A DNA stretch of 64,000 nt from Bacteroidales bacterium UBA6401 (GCA_002438635.1 DJPX01000033.1:26217-90216); one strand, 5' to 3'. Counted from the first letter of the stretch, positions 8,356-17,160 are shown. A program made the numbers and translations. The notes: a model not told the origin generated them from the letters alone.

Positions 8356-9303
8356 TTACATCAGTTTTTTCCTTTTGAAATAGAAGACGACTCCTATAAC
8401 GATGAATATCATCAATGCTAGAATTACTAGCCACGCCCACTGGAAATTATCGAAAGGCAGATGCACATTCATCCCATAAAAACTAGCTACTAAAGTAGCA
8501 GGCATTAATAGCAAGGAAATAAGTGTGAATATCTTCATTATACGGTTCTGTTCGAGATTTATTATACCGACGACCGTATCTTGAAGGTATTCAAGTCTTT
8601 CGAAGTTGAAGTTAATATGACTTATAAGAGAAGTTATATCTTGAAGAATTATAGAGAATCGTTTGTCGAGCGAGTCAGGGAATAAGTCACTTTTAAGTAT
8701 GTTTCCGAGTATTCTCTGTTTGTCCACTACATTTTCGCGGACGATCATGGCGTTTTCTTGTAACTGATTTATATCCAATAGGAATTCTTCGTTTATATCT
8801 TCCTGCTGATTAATTCTCTTGCTAAACTGTGAGGTCTCTTGAGATATAAGCTCCACGATGTCTGCGTCCAGATCCACGCGCTTGTCCATAATCTCCACGA
8901 ATATGGAGAATCCGCTTTTGTAAAGTTCGGGGCGCGCCTGAATTTTGTTCGAGAGCAGGTCGAAACTACGAATAGGGATTTCTCTAAGTGTAGTGAGGGT
9001 GTTTGGGGCCAATATGAACGAAACTGCATCCATACTCATCTCGGTGCTTGTCGGCGAGAGAAAATTGGTATTGGCAAATATAATCCCACCAGCTTCGTGA
9101 AACCGTGATGAGCTTTCGATTTCTTCGGCCTGTGCCCGGCTCTGGATCTGTGCGTCGTTAAAGGCTTCGGCAGCTCTTTTCTCTTCTCCGGATGGGTCGA
9201 CAAGGTCTATCCATAGCACATCTTCTTTTTTGAAGACATTTAAATCCTCCATCTTATTCGAAACTAAGATTTCCGAACCATCTCTATGAAAAATCCTTAT
9301 CAT
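8356..9303 (-). CDS. corA: CorA family divalent-cation (Mg2+/Co2+) transporter
   Basis: A 315-residue CorA-type channel: a long cytoplasmic N-terminal domain rich in charged helices, then two membrane helices at the C-terminus. The YGMN selectivity signature lies at about residues 276-279, followed by a short loop and a final helix ending in the basic tail KRKKLM. The real start is the ATG at 9303; a TTG one codon earlier is not needed. A TAAATTTG promoter box ends eight bases before the ATG, so it has its own promoter separate from mntP-recR upstream. Members import Mg2+ or Co2+, and some zinc-transporting relatives share the fold. Confidence 0.9.
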   Translation of the reverse strand: MIRIFHRDGSEILVSNKMEDLNVFKKEDVLWIDLVDPSGEEKRAAEAFNDAQIQSRAQAEEIESSSRFHEAGGIIFANTNFLSPTSTEMSMDAVSFILAPNTLTTLREIPIRSFDLLSNKIQARPELYKSGFSIFVEIMDKRVDLDADIVELISQETSQFSKRINQQEDINEEFLLDINQLQENAMIVRENVVDKQRILGNILKSDLFPDSLDKRFSIILQDITSLISHINFNFERLEYLQDTVVGIINLEQNRIMKIFTLISLLLMPATLVASFYGMNVHLPFDNFQWAWLVILALMIFIVIGVVFYFKRKKLM

Positions 9304-9311
9304 CAAGGGTG

Positions 9312-9319
9312 CAAATTTA
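9312..9319 (-). promoter_or_regulatory. -7 box TAAATTTG for corA
   Basis: Exact TAnnTTTG on the minus strand, eight bases before the corA ATG. It implies a leaderless or near-leaderless mRNA. Confidence 0.65.
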
Positions 9320-9330
9320 AAAAAATATGC

Positions 9331-9882
9331 TTATAAAACAATACTTATCCCTATTGCTATTAGTATTGCTCCTCCTATTCCTTCGGCCCAATGCCCTGTT
9401 TTATGTGCAATCTTGCCTCCTCCGGTGATGCCAAGTATTACACTTGCCGCTGTACAGATGAATACTGAAATTGCTTTGGGCATAACCTGCCCCCAATGCT
9501 CTCCTCCCAATGCCAATCCGCTACCTATGGCAAGTGCATCGATACTAGTGGCTACTGCGCTTATAAAGATGTTTTTAAAGCCCCTAAGGTTACGTTTTTC
9601 GCAACTTCTGCATATAAATGCGCTGTAAAGCATTTGCCCTCCCACATATAGAAGAAGTGCAAGTGCCACCCATTTAGCTATATTCTCGATGAATTGTTCA
9701 AGGATATCACCAAAGCCCCATCCGATAAGTAAAAAGGAAGTTTGGATAAGGGCAAAACATAGTGCGATACCCACATTATTGGCTCTTTTGCCCTTATCAA
9801 GGCTGGTTGCTGAACATAATGATACAGCAAAACAGTCTGCGCACACGGATAAGCCGAATATTACTATTTCTATAAATGCCAT
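9331..9882 (-). CDS. mntP: Putative manganese efflux pump MntP
   Basis: A 183-residue membrane protein with six predicted helices. The paired acidic motifs of the MntP (DUF204) family are visible: CADCFAVSL in helix 1 and TSIDALAIGSGL in helix 4. Family members export Mn2+ and protect against manganese overload. Its ATG lies one base after the recR stop, so it is co-transcribed with recR. No manganese riboswitch (yybP-ykoY) is visible upstream, as expected for an internal operon gene. A short Cys pair (CRSC) lies in the central loop. Confidence 0.88.
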   Translation of the reverse strand: MAFIEIVIFGLSVCADCFAVSLCSATSLDKGKRANNVGIALCFALIQTSFLLIGWGFGDILEQFIENIAKWVALALLLYVGGQMLYSAFICRSCEKRNLRGFKNIFISAVATSIDALAIGSGLALGGEHWGQVMPKAISVFICTAASVILGITGGGKIAHKTGHWAEGIGGAILIAIGISIVL

Positions 9883-9883
9883 T

Positions 9884-10495
9884 TTAAGGTTTGAAAGGTT
9901 GTCTAGCAGCGATACTTCTTCCTAGTGTGAGAGTGTCGGCATATTCAAGATCGTCTCCAAAGGCTAGTCCACGAGCAAGAGTGGTTATTTTTACGCCCAA
10001 GGGCTCTAACTTGCGATATAGATAGAATGAAGTGGTTTCTCCTTCCACATCACCACTTAGCGCTAAGACCACTTCCATTCCGGGAGTAAGTCTGGGAAGT
10101 AGTTTATCTATACTTAAATCACTTGGTGCTATCCCATTTATGGGGGATATTATGCCTCCTAGAACATGATATAATCCGTTGAATTGGCCTGTGGCTTCTA
10201 TGCTCATAACATCACGTACACTTTCTACTACGCATATTATGTTTTGATCTCTTTTTTCGTCCGAGCAGAAGGAACATATCTCTGTATCAGCTATCATATT
10301 GCATCTTAGACAATAGTGGACATCAGATGATAAACTGGCAATGGCTCTGGACAAGTTCATTATACTTTCGCTATCTTGTTTTAGAAGATGCAAAGCCAGC
10401 CTCAAAGCACTGCGTGAGCCCACTCCCGGAAGGGAACTTATGGCCTCTACAGCATTTTGGAGTACTTTAGAAGGGTAATTTTCGTTCTTATACAT
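9884..10495 (-). CDS. recR: Recombination protein RecR
   Basis: A 203-residue RecR, the usual length for the family. It has the N-terminal helix-hairpin-helix (LPGVGSRSALRLAL), a four-cysteine zinc finger (CLRC then CSFC), and a Toprim domain beginning ICVVESVRDVMSIE. RecR works with RecO (and RecF) to load RecA at gaps. The ATG at 10495 is chosen because an upstream in-frame codon would fall inside the TATCTTTG promoter box at 10520-10527. mntP follows after one base. Confidence 0.95.
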   Translation of the reverse strand: MYKNENYPSKVLQNAVEAISSLPGVGSRSALRLALHLLKQDSESIMNLSRAIASLSSDVHYCLRCNMIADTEICSFCSDEKRDQNIICVVESVRDVMSIEATGQFNGLYHVLGGIISPINGIAPSDLSIDKLLPRLTPGMEVVLALSGDVEGETTSFYLYRKLEPLGVKITTLARGLAFGDDLEYADTLTLGRSIAARQPFKP

Positions 10496-10519
10496 GACAG
10501 AGCCGCGATAAAATGTTTG

Positions 10520-10527
10520 CAAAGATA
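10520..10527 (-). promoter_or_regulatory. -7 box TATCTTTG for recR-mntP
   Basis: Exact TAnnTTTG on the minus strand, 24 bases before the recR ATG. It lies back to back with the SGNH hydrolase promoter, only 11 bases away. Confidence 0.65.
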
Positions 10528-10538
10528 AGCAAATCGGT

Positions 10539-10546
10539 TAAATTTG
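10539..10546 (+). promoter_or_regulatory. -7 box TAAATTTG for the SGNH hydrolase-pnuC operon
   Basis: Exact match, four bases before the ATG at 10551, so the predicted mRNA has almost no leader. Confidence 0.65.
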
Positions 10547-10550
10547 TGAT

Positions 10551-11249
10551 ATGAAAAATAAGTTGACCTTTTTTATAGTTGCTGTTTTGGTGTCCGTCTC
10601 GTGCCGACACAGTGGCAGTCAAGACGCGTTATCCATTTCTAAACATAATCCTACGACCCCGGACTGGGCTTATACTCATGTGTATGCTCCACTCAGGGAT
10701 ACTATTACACAGCGGCCTCTTGCTATTTTCTATGGAGACAGTATTACAGAAGGCTGGGTCGATGATGAATTTTTCTCTTCTCATAATAGCATTCCTATGG
10801 GTGTAAGCGGGATGACTACTTGCCAGTTATTGTGTCGTTTTAGAACGGATGTCATTAACCTCAAGCCTAAGTATGTAGCAATAATGTGTGGGACAAATGA
10901 TATCGCACAAAATATTGGGGAGATAGAACTTGAAACGGCCGCAGGTAACATAGTTTCTATGTGTGAGCTGGCCCGTTATAATGGTATCATTCCGCTTGTG
11001 TGCTCCGTAACTCCTTGTACTATTTATCGTTGGAGGATGAAATTGGGTAATCCGACAGAGAAGATAAAGTCTTTTAACGCTCTGCTTAAAGAATATTGCA
11101 TGCAATCCGGTGTACAGTATGTGGATTATTACTCGGCACTTGATAGCGGGGATGGCTCTTTAGCTCCCGATATGACTAGAGACGAATGTCATTTGACGCC
11201 TAAGGCTTATAAAGTGATGGAAAAGGTGATAGCACCATTCTTGAAATGA
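10551..11249 (+). CDS. SGNH/GDSL hydrolase lipoprotein
   Basis: A 232-residue lipoprotein (signal peptide ending SVSC, Cys18) of the SGNH superfamily. The catalytic blocks are all present: FYGDSITEGW (nucleophile Ser64), GVSGMTTCQLL (oxyanion Gly), IMCGTNDIAQN (Asn), and the C-terminal DECHLTPKAY (Asp211, His214). These enzymes are esterases or lipases, often acting on acetylated sugars or platelet-activating-factor-like esters. The exact substrate is unknown. The stop codon overlaps the ATG of pnuC (ATGA), so the two genes are translationally coupled, though no functional link is obvious. Confidence 0.88.
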   Translation: MKNKLTFFIVAVLVSVSCRHSGSQDALSISKHNPTTPDWAYTHVYAPLRDTITQRPLAIFYGDSITEGWVDDEFFSSHNSIPMGVSGMTTCQLLCRFRTDVINLKPKYVAIMCGTNDIAQNIGEIELETAAGNIVSMCELARYNGIIPLVCSVTPCTIYRWRMKLGNPTEKIKSFNALLKEYCMQSGVQYVDYYSALDSGDGSLAPDMTRDECHLTPKAYKVMEKVIAPFLK

Positions 11250-11818
11250 TTTTTCAGATTCTGGAAACTTTCACATTGGTCTCAGGCCTTGTGTATATCT
11301 TTTTGCAGGTAAGGCAGAACCGTTGGATGTGGCCCATAGATGTATTATGCTGCTTTGCTGCGATAGTGGTATTTGCCCATCAAAGTTTGTGGGCTTCTAT
11401 GGGTCTTAACATATACTATTTGGTTATGGGAATTGCCGGATGGTTTTCTTGGAAAAGGGATGCAAAGAAAACAGGGGAGAATGGTATAAGGATACGGCAA
11501 ATGTCAGCAATGGCGAGGATTGGCTTGGTGCTTGGGTTTGTCGCGAGTTTTGTGCTTTTGTATTGGGCTCTAAAGGTAACGGCTGACCCTTCTCCTTTTG
11601 CCGATGCTTTAGTGGGCGCCAGTGGAATCGTGGGAACAGTTTTGTTGGTCCGCTCCTATTTGGAGAATTGGTATGTGTGGCTTTTTTCCGATACGCTTTC
11701 CTTACTGCTTTGTTTTATGCAAGGCTTGTATTTTATGGCGATATTGTATCTTGTGTATACTGCAATGGCAGTAGTAGGGCTTCTTGAGTGGCGCCGTGAC
11801 GGAAAGTATATAGACTAA
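11246..11818 (+). CDS. pnuC: Nicotinamide riboside transporter PnuC
   Basis: A 190-residue membrane protein with about seven hydrophobic helices and PnuC hallmarks: LVYIFLQVRQNRWMWPIDV near the N-terminus, the LNIYYLVMGIAGWFSWKR segment, and a C-terminal LVYTAMAVVGLLEWRRDG. PnuC proteins take up nicotinamide riboside by facilitated diffusion for NAD synthesis. Relatives import riboflavin (PnuX) or thiamine (PnuT), and substrate cannot be fixed from sequence alone. It overlaps the SGNH hydrolase gene by four bases and overlaps the convergent YitT-like gene by four bases at its end. Confidence 0.9.
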   Translation: MIFQILETFTLVSGLVYIFLQVRQNRWMWPIDVLCCFAAIVVFAHQSLWASMGLNIYYLVMGIAGWFSWKRDAKKTGENGIRIRQMSAMARIGLVLGFVASFVLLYWALKVTADPSPFADALVGASGIVGTVLLVRSYLENWYVWLFSDTLSLLLCFMQGLYFMAILYLVYTAMAVVGLLEWRRDGKYID

Positions 11819-12477
11819 AAATACTTTAGTTTTTGTAGTAAGGGGGTGGTGAGTTTCATGGTAAGCCCTATGAATATGGCGTATATTAGGGTTCCCCATC
11901 CTATAGTGGGCGTTTCTTGTGGACCAAGTATTCTTTTGAAAAAAATCAAACTAAGTATACCACCTATAATTAGTATGGTGCAGTCCATCTTGATTTTATT
12001 GTCACTGAATTTTCCTCCGAATGCTATTCCCAAAGCGCGAACTGTCATGTCCGCAGGCAGCATCCAAGCCCCTGCCACTACTTCCATCGAAATTCCTAAT
12101 GCGGAAATAAAAACAGAAGATATAACTAGCAGAGCTGTTTTAAGATGACTCTCTGGGATGTTTTGAAGAAAAGAAAGTATCAGGGTGCAAGCATTTATGA
12201 AATAGCAAAGTAGGAAATTGGCGGGAATCTGAAGTAAGTCGGTGGCTTTGAATCTTTTCCGTAGGATGATAATCTGGAATGCCACGCATAACATATAGAA
12301 TATGAAATTTGTGAGCCCTAGAGATAATCCCGGAAATTTTGTGCTGACCGCGTAAGCCGGGACATTTAGTACTGATATACCAATGTTTGCCTGTACGGAG
12401 AGTACTATACCAATAGCGACCAAGAAAAATCCTGCAGTGGAGAACGAATAGCGTATTAGGGTGTCTTTTAATGTCAT
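11815..12477 (-). CDS. YitT/YczE-like integral membrane protein (DUF6198 type)
   Basis: A 220-residue protein with five or six membrane helices and no large soluble domain. The N-terminal region (GFFLVAIGIVLSVQANIGISVLNVPAYAV) resembles the YczE/YyaS/YitT group, and the DUF6198 label fits best by eye. Function is unknown in the family. The ATG at 12477 is chosen because a TACTTTTG promoter box ends five bases upstream. The gene is divergent from rpsA with the two -7 boxes about 12 bases apart, so the promoters may interfere. Confidence 0.75.
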   Translation of the reverse strand: MTLKDTLIRYSFSTAGFFLVAIGIVLSVQANIGISVLNVPAYAVSTKFPGLSLGLTNFIFYMLCVAFQIIILRKRFKATDLLQIPANFLLCYFINACTLILSFLQNIPESHLKTALLVISSVFISALGISMEVVAGAWMLPADMTVRALGIAFGGKFSDNKIKMDCTILIIGGILSLIFFKRILGPQETPTIGWGTLIYAIFIGLTMKLTTPLLQKLKYF

Positions 12478-12482
12478 AATTG

Positions 12483-12490
12483 CAAAAGTA
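12483..12490 (-). promoter_or_regulatory. -7 box TACTTTTG for the YitT-like gene
   Basis: Exact TAnnTTTG on the minus strand, five bases before the ATG at 12477. Faces away from the rpsA promoter. Confidence 0.55.
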
Positions 12491-12502
12491 ATGAAAAAAT
12501 AG

Positions 12503-12510
12503 TATATTTG
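12503..12510 (+). promoter_or_regulatory. -7 box TATATTTG for the rpsA operon
   Basis: Exact match, 91 bases before the rpsA ATG. The resulting leader of about 85 nt is one of the longest in the window and carries a repeated CGTCGAGT (12523-12530 and 12549-12556). Confidence 0.75.
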
Positions 12511-12601
12511 CCCGCTTTTGTACGTCGAGTACACTTAGGTGTCAGGGGCGTCGAGTTAGTATTTATTGTTTAACCATTTAAAAATCATTGTTTTACCAGT
12601 T

Positions 12602-14386
12602 ATGGCAGAAACAAAAGAAACCGCACGTCTTAACGCATCCGTAGATCCTAGTCAGTTTGATTGGGACGCTTTTGAGGAAGGCGGAGTATATGGCGGTGAA
12701 GACAAAAAAGCCATCGACCAGGCTTATGCTTCTACTCTTAACAAAATAGTTGAGAATGAGGCAGTGGAAGGAGAAGTTACCGAAATTAACAAACGTGAAG
12801 TCATCGTATCTATCGGTGGAAAGAGCGAAGGCGTAATTAATGCTGCAGAGTTCCGTTATAATCCGGATCTAAAAGTAGGTGACAAAGTTGAAGTATTCGT
12901 AGAATCAGCAGAAGACAAGAAGGGCCAGCTCGTTCTTTCTCATAAGAAAGCACGTACGCTCAAGTCTTGGGATCGTGTTGTGGAGGCTTACGAGAAAGGT
13001 GAAATCGTCAAAGGCTTCGTAAAGACACGTACCAAGGGCGGTATGATAGTGGATGTTTTCGGTATCGAAGCATTCCTTCCTGGCAGTCAGATAGATATCA
13101 AGCCTATTCGTGATTACGATCAGTTTGTAAATCAGACGATAGACTTCAAGATTGTAAAGATTAATCCTGAGTTCCGTAATGTTGTTGTATCTCATAAGGC
13201 CCTTCTCGAAGCAGAACAGGAGCAGAAGAGAGCAGAACTCATCAGTAAGCTTGAGAAAGGACAGGTACTGGAAGGTGAAGTTAAGAACATTACTAACTAC
13301 GGAGTATTTGTTGATCTCGGTGGAGTGGATGGTCTTATCCACATTACAGACCTTTCTTGGGGAAGGATTAATCATCCAGAAGAGGTTGTTAAGATCGGTG
13401 ACAAGATTAAAGTCGTAGTTCTCGACTTTAATGAGCAGCAGAAGAGAATTGCACTTGGCCTTAAGCAGCTTACACCTCACCCATGGGACACTCTCGATCC
13501 TAATCTTAAAGTGGGAGATAAAGTTAAGGGTAAGGTTATTCTTATCGCGGACTATGGTGCATTCGTGGAGATTGAGCCTGGCGTAGAGGGACTTGTTCAC
13601 GTTTCGGAAATCTCTTGGAACACCAGACTTCATTCTGCACAAGATTTTCTTAAGGTAGGTGATGAGGTTGAGGCTCAGATTCTTACTCTTGACCGTGAGG
13701 CTAGAAAGATGTCATTGGGTATCAAGCAGCTTACTCCTAACCCTTGGGATGAAATAGAGAAGAAGTACCCTATAGGTAGCAAGCATACGGCTATTGTTCG
13801 TAATATTACTGGTTTCGGTATATTCGCTCAGCTTGAGGATAGTGTAGAGGGCTTGATTCATATCAGCGACCTTAGCTGGAATAAGATTAAGCATCCATCA
13901 GAAGTGGTTTCTGTAGGTGATCCTATAGATGTAGTTATTCTCGACTTCGATGAGGCTAATCACAAACTGAGTCTTGGTCACAAGCAGCTTACTCCTAACC
14001 CTTGGGACGAAATAGAGAAGAACTTCCCAGTAGGAACAGTCGTAGAGGGTAAAGTTGTCGCTACAACCGATAAGGGTGCTACGGTTTCTCTTCCTGGCGA
14101 TGTCGAAGGTTTCTGCTTCAATCGTGAATTGGTTAAGGAAGATGGCAAGCAGGCTGTTGTAGGCGATGTCCTTCCTTTCAAGGTGATAGAACTTCGTCGC
14201 AGCACTCATAGTGTGCTTCTCAGCCACCTTCGCACCTATCAGGAAGTGAAGGAGAAAGCAGCAGCTGCTGAAGTTGAGAATACAAAGAAAGCAGTGAGAA
14301 AGGTTAATGCAAATGTTGAAAAGACAACTCTTGGAGACATCGATGCACTTGCTGCACTTAAATCAAAACTTGAGAAAGGCGAATAA
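12602..14386 (+). CDS. rpsA: 30S ribosomal protein S1
   Basis: A 594-residue protein with six S1 (OB-fold) repeats at about residues 54-115, 133-199, 221-288, 306-376, 392-462 and 478-547. The middle repeats carry the typical GVFVDLGGVDGLIHITDLSW pattern, and repeats 3-6 are separated by the phrase KQLTPxPWD. The two N-terminal repeats are divergent, as in ribosome-anchoring S1 domains. A Lys/Glu-rich tail ends the protein. S1 binds mRNA leaders; in Bacteroidetes, where Shine-Dalgarno pairing is rarely used, it may matter more for initiation. The start is the ATG at 12602 (MAETKETAR); an in-frame upstream extension would read through the leader. rnz follows with an overlapping ATG. Confidence 0.97.
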   Translation: MAETKETARLNASVDPSQFDWDAFEEGGVYGGEDKKAIDQAYASTLNKIVENEAVEGEVTEINKREVIVSIGGKSEGVINAAEFRYNPDLKVGDKVEVFVESAEDKKGQLVLSHKKARTLKSWDRVVEAYEKGEIVKGFVKTRTKGGMIVDVFGIEAFLPGSQIDIKPIRDYDQFVNQTIDFKIVKINPEFRNVVVSHKALLEAEQEQKRAELISKLEKGQVLEGEVKNITNYGVFVDLGGVDGLIHITDLSWGRINHPEEVVKIGDKIKVVVLDFNEQQKRIALGLKQLTPHPWDTLDPNLKVGDKVKGKVILIADYGAFVEIEPGVEGLVHVSEISWNTRLHSAQDFLKVGDEVEAQILTLDREARKMSLGIKQLTPNPWDEIEKKYPIGSKHTAIVRNITGFGIFAQLEDSVEGLIHISDLSWNKIKHPSEVVSVGDPIDVVILDFDEANHKLSLGHKQLTPNPWDEIEKNFPVGTVVEGKVVATTDKGATVSLPGDVEGFCFNRELVKEDGKQAVVGDVLPFKVIELRRSTHSVLLSHLRTYQEVKEKAAAAEVENTKKAVRKVNANVEKTTLGDIDALAALKSKLEKGE

Positions 14387-15183
14387 TGAGCTTTTCGTTG
14401 CAGATATTGGGCACAGCTTCGGCTATGCCCATTTCTGATAGGAATCCAAGCGCTCAGGCACTTAATGTGTCGGGGCGCTTGTTTTTAATCGATTGTGGCG
14501 AAGGGACGCAGCAGAGAATGCGCCAGATGCATCTGTCTTTTCTGCGCGTGGAGTCTATTTTTATAAGCCACATTCATGGTGACCACATTTTCGGGCTATT
14601 CGGCGTGCTGTCCACTATGTCTATGTATAACAGGACACAGCCGCTTCATGTTTTCGGACCGGAAGCCCTGCGCTCCATTATACGATTTTACCTTTCTTAT
14701 TTTGCCGATGGAAGCAATTACGAGATAATATTTCACGGGGTAAAGGTTAGATCGCTTACTGTTATATGGGAATCGAAAAATGTTAAGGTAAGTGCATTTC
14801 CTTTAGACCATAAGATAGAATGCTACGGGTATAGGTTCGACGAGGTGCTTTCGAAACGTTCTCTTGAAAAAAGACGTGCTGTAAGTTATGCGTATTGCTC
14901 TGACACACAGCCCTTTCCTGAATTGGTGGATTATGTACGGGGCTCCACTGTCCTTTACCATGAGACCACATATACTAAGCAATTATCCGACAAGGCATCC
15001 AAGTATTTTCATAGCAGCACTCAAGATGCCGCCAGGCTTGCTTTGGAAGCTGGGGTGGAGAAATTGCTTATAGGTCATTATTCATCGAGAGAGAGGAATA
15101 GTAAGGTGTTTGAGGCGGAATGTCGCGAAATTTTTCCAAACACGATCGCTGTTAATGATTGTGATGTTATCGAAATTGAGTAA
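14386..15183 (+). CDS. rnz: Ribonuclease Z, compact form
   Basis: A metallo-beta-lactamase-fold endonuclease that matures tRNA 3' ends. The zinc motif SHIHGDH (His62, His64, Asp66, His67), the LIDCGEGTQQRM loop typical of RNase Z, FPLDHKIECYGYRF, YCSDTQPF and the final LIGHYSSR are all present. At 265 residues it is about 40 shorter than usual bacterial RNase Z. The shortening lies between the DHxxxCYGYRF and CSDT blocks, where a short Lys/Arg-rich stretch (SKRSLEKRRA) replaces the longer segment. The ATG overlaps the rpsA stop by one base, coupling tRNA maturation to S1 expression. All metal ligands seem intact, so it should be active. Confidence 0.9.
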   Translation: MSFSLQILGTASAMPISDRNPSAQALNVSGRLFLIDCGEGTQQRMRQMHLSFLRVESIFISHIHGDHIFGLFGVLSTMSMYNRTQPLHVFGPEALRSIIRFYLSYFADGSNYEIIFHGVKVRSLTVIWESKNVKVSAFPLDHKIECYGYRFDEVLSKRSLEKRRAVSYAYCSDTQPFPELVDYVRGSTVLYHETTYTKQLSDKASKYFHSSTQDAARLALEAGVEKLLIGHYSSRERNSKVFEAECREIFPNTIAVNDCDVIEIE

Positions 15184-15192
15184 ATTAGTAGG

Positions 15193-16140
15193 ATGAAAAA
15201 ATTTTTGCTTTTTTTGATGGCATCGTTAGGATTGTCATACCTTGTGGAAGCTCAAAATGCTGATCCAAAGGAAGAATATATAAAAAAGTATGCACCTGTG
15301 GCAGTGTCAGAGATGAAGCGCACGGGCGTTCCTGCATCGATAACTTTGGCCCAAGGGCTATTGGAATCAGGGGCTGGAAAGTCGCGTTTAGCGACTAAGG
15401 CCAATAACCATTTTGGTATAAAGTGTCATAAGAATTGGACAGGGAAGACTATTTCTCATGACGATGACGCTAAGGGTGAATGTTTTAGGGCTTATGATAA
15501 GGCTGAAGAGTCATTCAAGGATCATTCAGACTTTTTAAGGTATTATGATCGATATAAATTTCTATTCGACTACGACCCTAAGGATTATAAGAGTTGGTGC
15601 TATGGGTTGAAAAAGGCTGGCTATGCCACTGATCCTAAATATGCTATAAAATTGATAGGAATAGTGGAAAGTTATAATCTTCATAGATATGACAATGTAA
15701 AGGTGGAAGTGATTTCTCCTGATCTATTGGAACGGCCAGTAGTGGTGCCAGTTAAGCCTTCGTCGATAAAATATGACGAGGAGTATGTTTTTGATGTAAA
15801 CCGCCCTGTTTACAAGGTAAATGGAGTAGATTTTGTTTATGCGAGAGTGGGCGATACATACGAATCCCTGGCTGCGCAGTATAACCTTTTCATTAATGAG
15901 CTGTTGCGTTTTAACGATTTAAAGGAAATTGAAGATCTCTATCCGGGAGATGTGGTATACATAAAGTCTAAGAAAAATCGTACGGCAAGGGGTCTTGATA
16001 TGTATATAGTTAGTGAAGATGGCGAGGATTTGAGAAAGATATGTCAGCGTTTCGGGGTTAAGATGTCAAGCGTTATAAAACGTAACAGACTAAATCCGGA
16101 AGAGCAACTGTCTAAGGAGCAAGAACTAAGGCTTAGATGA
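15193..16140 (+). CDS. Secreted N-acetylglucosaminidase-domain protein with C-terminal LysM repeats
   Basis: A 315-residue exported protein (signal peptide MKKFLLFLMASLGLSYLVEAQ). Residues about 28-165 form a glucosaminidase domain of the Flg-J/LytG type: the SITLAQGLLESGAGKSRLA block with its catalytic-type Glu, NNHFGIKC and the YATDPKYAIKLIGIVESY ending. Two LysM-like segments follow, at about 215-258 (YARVGDTYESLAAQYN) and about 270-313 (YIVSEDGEDLRKICQRFG), for peptidoglycan binding. It likely trims peptidoglycan glycan strands. Its stop overlaps the mltG start (ATGA), and MltG also cleaves glycan strands, so the two form a plausible wall-remodelling pair. Confidence 0.9.
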   Translation: MKKFLLFLMASLGLSYLVEAQNADPKEEYIKKYAPVAVSEMKRTGVPASITLAQGLLESGAGKSRLATKANNHFGIKCHKNWTGKTISHDDDAKGECFRAYDKAEESFKDHSDFLRYYDRYKFLFDYDPKDYKSWCYGLKKAGYATDPKYAIKLIGIVESYNLHRYDNVKVEVISPDLLERPVVVPVKPSSIKYDEEYVFDVNRPVYKVNGVDFVYARVGDTYESLAAQYNLFINELLRFNDLKEIEDLYPGDVVYIKSKKNRTARGLDMYIVSEDGEDLRKICQRFGVKMSSVIKRNRLNPEEQLSKEQELRLR

Positions 16141-17156
16141 AAAAAATACTCAAATATGTTTTGGCAGCAGTTGCCTTTTTCGTCTTAATGCAGATATGGG
16201 GTTACATTAGAGATTCCAAATTTCCTAATTTTACCGCCACATCCCAAGTTTATGTCACTGACACTACCACGGTTGATGGTGTGATAGCACAGATTAAGTC
16301 CAGTAGCGGCATAAGATTTGAGAAATCCCTACGGAAGGTCTTTGAAAGAAAGCGTGTTTCCGAATTTATGTCTGCTGGTCATTACACTATAGAACCATCA
16401 TATTCTTCGGTTTATTTGGCTCGGATGTTAAATAATGCATGGCAAAAACCGGTAAGAATAACTTTGTCGGGGTCGTTGAGAACTAAGTCGGAGATAGCGT
16501 CTAAGATAGGGAAAAAGATGTTGCTTGATTCCGTAACCATTCACCAGGCTCTTAATGACGATCTTTTTTTGAAAAAATTTGGCTTTAACTCTCAGACAGT
16601 GTTCGCATTGATTATTCCAGACACCTACGAGATATACTGGGATGCTTCACTTGAAGATTTGTTTGAACTTTTCAAAAGGGAATATGATAATTATTGGACA
16701 AACGAAAGACGCTCTAAGGCATCTTCATTGAGGCTTAACCCTTTACAAGTTAGTATATTGGCATCAATAGTCAGGTGCGAATCTAACTATGTCCCTGAGT
16801 ATAAGGATTTAGCTGGGGTGTATGTGAATAGATTGCGAGAGGGGATGAAGTTGCAGGCTTGCCCAACGGTTGCCTTTTGCTATGATTTTAAACTGACGCG
16901 CATTTTAAATAAGCACCTTAAAGTGGATTCGCCATATAATACATACACTCATAACGGCTTGCCTCCGGGACCTATTTGCTGCCCTACCAAAGAGGCTTTG
17001 GATGCGGTACTTAATGCCAATCTATCCTCGGGTTATCTTTATTTTTGTGCATCTACGACTAAAGTAGGACAGCACCTTTTTTCAAAGACATTTAGAGAGC
17101 ATTCACAAAATGCTCAAACTTATAGGGAAAAGGTATTGGATAAGAATAAAAAATAG
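16137..17156 (+). CDS. mltG: Endolytic murein transglycosylase MltG (YceG-like)
   Basis: A 339-residue membrane-anchored protein with one N-terminal helix (about residues 5-22) and a periplasmic YceG domain. Family marks include FALIIPDTYEIYW, LASIVRCESNY with the conserved Glu, VYVNRLREGMKLQACPTV, SPYNTYTHNGLPPGPICCP and YLYFCAS. In many homologues the motif reads SIVExE; here the first acidic position is Arg-Cys, while the second Glu is kept. MltG cuts nascent peptidoglycan strands and is thought to set their length. It overlaps the glucosaminidase gene by four bases and is followed after four bases by the RSH gene. Confidence 0.9.
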   Translation: MKKILKYVLAAVAFFVLMQIWGYIRDSKFPNFTATSQVYVTDTTTVDGVIAQIKSSSGIRFEKSLRKVFERKRVSEFMSAGHYTIEPSYSSVYLARMLNNAWQKPVRITLSGSLRTKSEIASKIGKKMLLDSVTIHQALNDDLFLKKFGFNSQTVFALIIPDTYEIYWDASLEDLFELFKREYDNYWTNERRSKASSLRLNPLQVSILASIVRCESNYVPEYKDLAGVYVNRLREGMKLQACPTVAFCYDFKLTRILNKHLKVDSPYNTYTHNGLPPGPICCPTKEALDAVLNANLSSGYLYFCASTTKVGQHLFSKTFREHSQNAQTYREKVLDKNKK

Positions 17157-17160
17157 TCGT

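Noticed and set aside
12905..13642. 245-codon open frame antisense to rpsA
   Set aside because: It lies wholly within conserved S1 repeats, has no promoter box and no recognisable protein character.
14386..15183. Frameshift or truncation in rnz
   Set aside because: The frame is continuous from start to stop and every expected motif is present; the shortness is internal.
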